A DNA stretch of 64,000 bases from Liolophura sinensis (Eukaryota; Mollusca; Polyplacophora; Chitonida; Chitonidae), in the NCBI RefSeq assembly GCF_032854445.1, contig NC_088305.1, forward strand, positions 25,127,628 to 25,191,627. Reading direction: 5' to 3'. Below the pieces are notes generated by a model that worked only from the letters and a program-made list of their open reading frames with translations, ran no database searches and was not told the DNA's origin. This document shows positions 27,401 to 33,400 of the stretch, one piece after another. A program made the translations under genes and the position numbers. Every line of letters starts with the position of its first letter. The stretch's first letter is position 1.

Positions 27401-30400
27401 AAAACGAAATAAATTCGGTTCGAGGAATATCTGAAGTCATGCATTGTGACCATGCATGTGTTTCTTGTAAAGAGAAAAAAACGTATTTTACCCAATTGAG
27501 AAAATATAAAGAAATTCTTATTTTGTCTCGCCATCTAGAATTATTTTCTTATAAGTTTAAAATTTTAAAGATATTTTGTCTTTCAGTGAAGACATTTATA
27601 TGTTTGCGTTAGGCCTATCTATTTGCAGTGATTTATCCTTCCCTGATCTGCGTTAGAGAATATATTTTTTCTGAATTAAGAAATTTTTAAGAAAAGACAA
27701 GAAAATGCCCAAGAAACCAGTTTTACTTTGTGCATTAACAAACGGGTTTTGACAAACAAAGCCTAAAACCGAGGCTGCTCATGTTGGCAAGAAAATATTT
27801 ACAAGTGTATACTAGGTTTAAGTGACCTAAATATGTTATAAGTACGGTAGCATAAGTATTGCAGGGGAATTGCTATAATGGCTTGTTTTACGCAATATGT
27901 ATTCATTTTTTTTCTTGTAATAACATTGTTTGTGATAAAGAGTAAGAACAATTGCCAGCGAACTCATCTTTACAATTTATACCACTGTTCTTGCATTCCT
28001 GCTCAGTGAATTGTGCATTATTGTGAATTAGAACGAAATAAGTAAGTATACTTACGTTCCTTACACGGCGAAGAGTTGTATTTGGTTCTCCACCCAGTAC
28101 AGCAGTACGAGCGCCGGGAGTATGTACACACCCATCTGTACTTATACTCACAGCATCTATAAAAGAGGAAAATAATGAAAACTAGTTACATTAAAAATAT
28201 AAAATATTAGTTTGGTCATTGTTTATACGTAAAAGAAGAGAAATAAACATCATGTATATGGCTTTTAGTAACTAAAGGGTTCCGACAGAGGAACAATATC
28301 CCTCGACCAGTGACCGTTCTGGCCTGTTCTGGTCACCTATCAAAATGTTTATGGGATATCTTGGCGGCCAACAGCTGGATCTGATTTATTTACTTATCTA
28401 CTTATCCATTTATTTATTTATTTGATTTGTGTTTTTCGTCGTTCTCATTGAGAACGCGTCCAGCGTTATGGTGGGAGGAAACTGAACAGAGCCAGGCGGA
28501 AACCCACCGTCATTCGCAGGTGATTGGCAGACCTTCACTCGTACGATCGAAGTGGAAGCCAGCATGAGCTGGATTTGAACTCACAACTGCTGCATTGGTG
28601 AGAGACCCGTGGGTCATTGCGCCGCGCTGGCACGTTATCCTTTCGGCCATTTAGTATAAAACCTTTAAGTAAATTGACTAGAGGCCGTAAATCATTGTTT
28701 ACCTGTGACCATTTGCCAACTCTTACACTGTTGACGCTTCTCTGGTTAACTCTTTGTGCTGTAAACCTTGTATTTAAGAGCAACAAATATATTTGGTAGG
28801 CCTGAAGATACAATAACCATTAATTTTACGAAAACGTAGTCATTGGGGTAGCGGTTTCCAATAAATTGCTCTTAAACGTGTTTTTCAAGAAAATATTGTA
28901 TTCGTGATTTATAAAAATATAAAATATTTTGAATGAGTTGTCGTTTAGGACATTTGTTCAAGGATTTTTGACTTGAAATGCAGGTCAAGGCGACCCCACC
29001 TCCAAAACACTGACTTGTTCTAAACGTTTCTTTCAGAGATTTTACTGTTAAAATATTTGGAATGATTGCATAGTTAAGAAGGTTATCGAATTTTTCCTCT
29101 GATCCATCTGACACATGTCGTGCTGAGAGACACTGAGGGTGATACCTTGATGACAGAAGACGGTCAGTGGCGCTCATACGATCATTTGTGATTGTTTTGC
29201 TCAGTCTGATGTTCGATGAATTCCACTTTTATCACAACAGAGAAAGTTTGCCAGTAACTTGTCAAAGGTTGATGGTTTACTTTGGGCGGTCCGGTTTCCT
29301 AAACCCATAAAAATGACCGCAGTTATATCAGATAAAAATTCTTGAGCATGGTGATAAATAAATAAATATATAAATAAATATACGTGTACATATATGGAGA
29401 AATGGACAATAGGGTATCACTTACATCCCGAAAATTCGCCGGGCACAGTATTTCTCCTTTCTGTCGTTTCTCTGTACTTTATAGCAGATTTGCCTGAAAA
29501 CAGAACAAAGGATCACTTTATTACATGTTTATATATGCAAATAAAGTTCGGTAATAAAATTAACAAAAGGTATTGGCAAATTCACAATTAAACTGACAGA
29601 GAAAGAAATTACTTTAGGGTTGAGCTAAGGAAACTCGGAAGTTGTACAACTTTATTTTTCTTGCACAATAAACAATGCCCTCCTGGTATAACTAAGGTAA
29701 ACTAACAGAATATTTTGGCATATACAGGACAAGGGACTCAAAATAAAATGGAAACGTTTCACGTAAGCTTTATTAGAATGTCTGACTAAATAGATGAAAT
29801 TACATCTCTCTTGATATATTGACATGAAAACATTGGTGGTTAAAAATACTCAGATATTGGAGCCATGTTGGTTTCTCTCCGCATATAAAGAACTGTGTGC
29901 CAATTCACTTTCTTGTTTGTAATTTATATACATGAACACCGAGTATTGTCATCTTTCGTTCATTTAATGGTACAGATGTAGCTCTAAATAAATTACATTA
30001 GGCACTTCATAGTGAATTCATCAGACACAACATACAAACGAGCCATGGTAGATCCAGGGTCAATCCTGGGTCGAGTCACACCTAAGGCCTTAACACTTGG
30101 CGTTCAGCGTTCAGCAAGGGGATAGTTCAACGACTGGTTGACCCGTATCAGTATAATGGTTCGGGCGGGGCTGCTTACTTGCCTTCGGTAAGGCGTCTCA
30201 GTGAAGCAACACTAAATAAAAGACCGGTGGAAATCCGTCGTGCAACTAGGAGGCACATTACATGCAATCTAAAGGCTCATTTGTCGTCATATGACTAAAA
30301 TATTAAGTACGACGTTAAACCACTCAGTGACTCAAACTAGCCATGGTATGACGTGATACGCCATCTAAGCACAGTATACATACACCAGAAATGACGCCCC

Positions 30401-33400
30401 ATCTAATCACAGCATACACACACCACACATGACGCCCCATCTAATCACAGTATACACACACCAGACACGACACCCCATCTAATCACAGCATACACACACC
30501 ACACATGACGCCCCATCTAATCACAGTATACATACACAAGACACGACACCCCATCTAATCACAGCATGCATACACCAGACATGACGTCCCATCTAATCAC
30601 AGCATATATACACCAGACATGACGCCCCATCTAATTACAGTATACATACACCAGACACGACACCCAATCTAAACACAGAATACACACACCAGACACGACA
30701 CCCCATCTAATCACAGCATACATACACCAGACATGACGCCCCATCTAAACACAGCATACATACACCAGACACGACACCCCATCTATTCACAGCATACATA
30801 CACCAGACATGACGCCCCATCTAATGATAGCATAAACACACCAGACACGACACCACATCTAATCACATTATACACACACCAGACACGACACCCCATCTAA
30901 TCACAGCATACACACACCAGATACGACACCCCATCTAATCACAGTATACATACACCACACATGACGCCCCATTTAATCACAGCATACACACACCAGAGAT
31001 GACACCCCATCTAATCACAGCATATACACACCAGACACGACACCCTATCTATTTACAAACACCAGACACGACACCCCATCTATTCACAGCATACATACAC
31101 CAGACGTGACATCCCATCTAATCACAACATCCATACACCAGACATGACGCCTTTTGTTTTTTACAGCGTACAGACAACAAGCTGAGCACATTATTCATTC
31201 ACAGTATACAGACACAACACGTGAAATCTCATCCGGTCTCAGTATACACAACGCCGTATCCAGGGGCGATGTACAGAAACCAGAGGCAGAGTCTACTAAG
31301 CCACTTGTGACTTATGTCAGAATTTAAAACCTTTTCACAATGCTCAGTTTTTGTCATTAGAAGTTGAAATTTAGACACAATTCTCTGAAATGTTTTAAGA
31401 TCGCATTTCAAATTTTGACTTAAGTCAGAAATGGCTGTGTGGAATCGGCCGCTGACAGCCTATACAGTGTTTATGTTTGTCATGAAAGAAATCTGAAGGG
31501 TGGCTAATGAATGTGCACCGGTAAATTACAAAGGTTTGATTGTTGTTCTATCTACTACATACACAAGAGCGGTTAAATTCCCGAGGGAAAAGGAAATGAC
31601 CCAGCAGTCTCGAATGAAAAGCGATTTCCACGACATATTTGATGGAATGGAGAAGAATAACAGGAAACTGTCATGATCAAATCCGCTTTGTGGATAGGGG
31701 CGTACAAGAAGTTAATTCCTGGTGTGTTTCTGTGACAAAGAGAAAAAGGTTTTAGGCGTACATGAACCAGTATTCTGCTGGTGGACGATGAATCCCCAAG
31801 ACCGGTTCCTTTTGCATGCTTATTAAATACGATGACAACACATTATTTTGGTTAATTCCAGATCAACGAAGTATATTATATTGCAATTAACATCAGTGCA
31901 TTTTGGTATATAATTTTGATGAAGTCTTGGTCTTAGTGGGGACTGTTTAGGTCTTTAGTTGAACATTTAGGACAGGTAATGTAGACTGACAGGAGACCGT
32001 ATTTCACCGGTTACAAGTAACCATTTGCCAGCTATCACACTGTCCTCAATTCCTCAATTAAGTCCTCAATTTACGGCAGCTCAGTTAAATGCTTCAAATG
32101 GTAAGAAATCGCCTCTAATCAATAATATACACCATAAAATTCATTAAACCTGTTGTTGATATTTTCCTTTTTCTTTTACATTCATTTGTAACCAATCGAA
32201 ACCTGTCTTTCCATCAGCGTGGAAAACAGTAATAGATTCTGTTATTCATGAAAGAACTCCACGTGAGGTGCAATAAATTATCTCCCCGCAATGTCCAGCT
32301 AATCTTGCGAATGTACCCATTACCTGGAGAGTAGTACCTGGATTATTACAATTCATTGTAACTGGCCTGGTTACCGGTCTGGTTGCCGGTCTGGTTACCG
32401 GTCAAAGCATTCGTGTGAAAAAAACTCGGGTATAGGTCACGGTGTCTAGCAATCACTGCATTGTGTTAACAAAAATGGTTAATGTGCAGCCTGACAAATT
32501 TGTGACCATTTTGCTGTACAATTACAGTAGCGCTGGAGTGTGAGGGTGGGTGGAGGTTAAGTTGGGGGGGGGGGGGGCGTTTAGTGGTGATGGTGATATG
32601 TTTATTGATCTACATTTGCCAGCACCGTCACCTGTGTACTGTATTTGTTACAAATAAGATTTACTTTTTCACCTAAAGCTTAGTTTGTGAAAACACACTT
32701 TAAGAAACACAGAAAGAGCTTATTATTATATCTCTGATGGTCAAACTTTTACTGAAATAAAGTTAACCACGCTTCACAAAAAACGCTTAAGCTGTCCTAT
32801 AAAGTGGATCAATCATTCAGAATAAAGCAAAAAACAGTGTACATTTTTTCTTACCACTCAGTACTACAATCATTGTTACGTTGCAAAGTGTACTTTGTAG
32901 TGTGTTTTTATTATTGTCTTTGCAAACCAAGAAGGCTACTGCACGCACGTAACAACAGTAAAGCATTAATCTGTTTATTGTAACAGTAACTCTCTTGTCT
33001 GAGTGATGCTAGAATGTATTCTGTTGTTATAACACAATCTTCTGTCATATCCAATTTAATATCCGGTTAGTCTAATAAAATCTTTGTGTTAAATTAACGG
33101 AATATGTCTGCTGCAATAGCAGAATACATTCTAGCATCACTCAGACAGCAGACTTTCTGTTAAAATTAAGGGATTAAGTTTTTGAGTGAAGGAATATAAG
33201 TCTATACAATTGTTAAATAAAGTGATAATTATTTGTTGCTTTCAAAGGCCATACAAAAGCGGTCGTAGTCCAGTGGACACGGACTTCGAGCCACACAGAT
33301 TGGATTTCATCTGCATCACGGATCCACACTTCGCTGCTGTTCAGAGTGGTGGTTAGTACAGAAGAGGAACGTAGCTTATATATCCGCTACAATATGCAGG

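Noticed and set aside
27903..28151. 82-codon minus ORF overlapping exon 3
   Set aside because: It is in a different frame from the CC-rich frame, which alone matches the splice phases of exons 2 and 4 and the EMI cysteine pattern.
30345..31215. Regularly spaced repeats resembling a CRISPR array
   Set aside because: Units are contiguous tandem copies without unique spacers, in a eukaryotic intron. The same holds for the other arrays.
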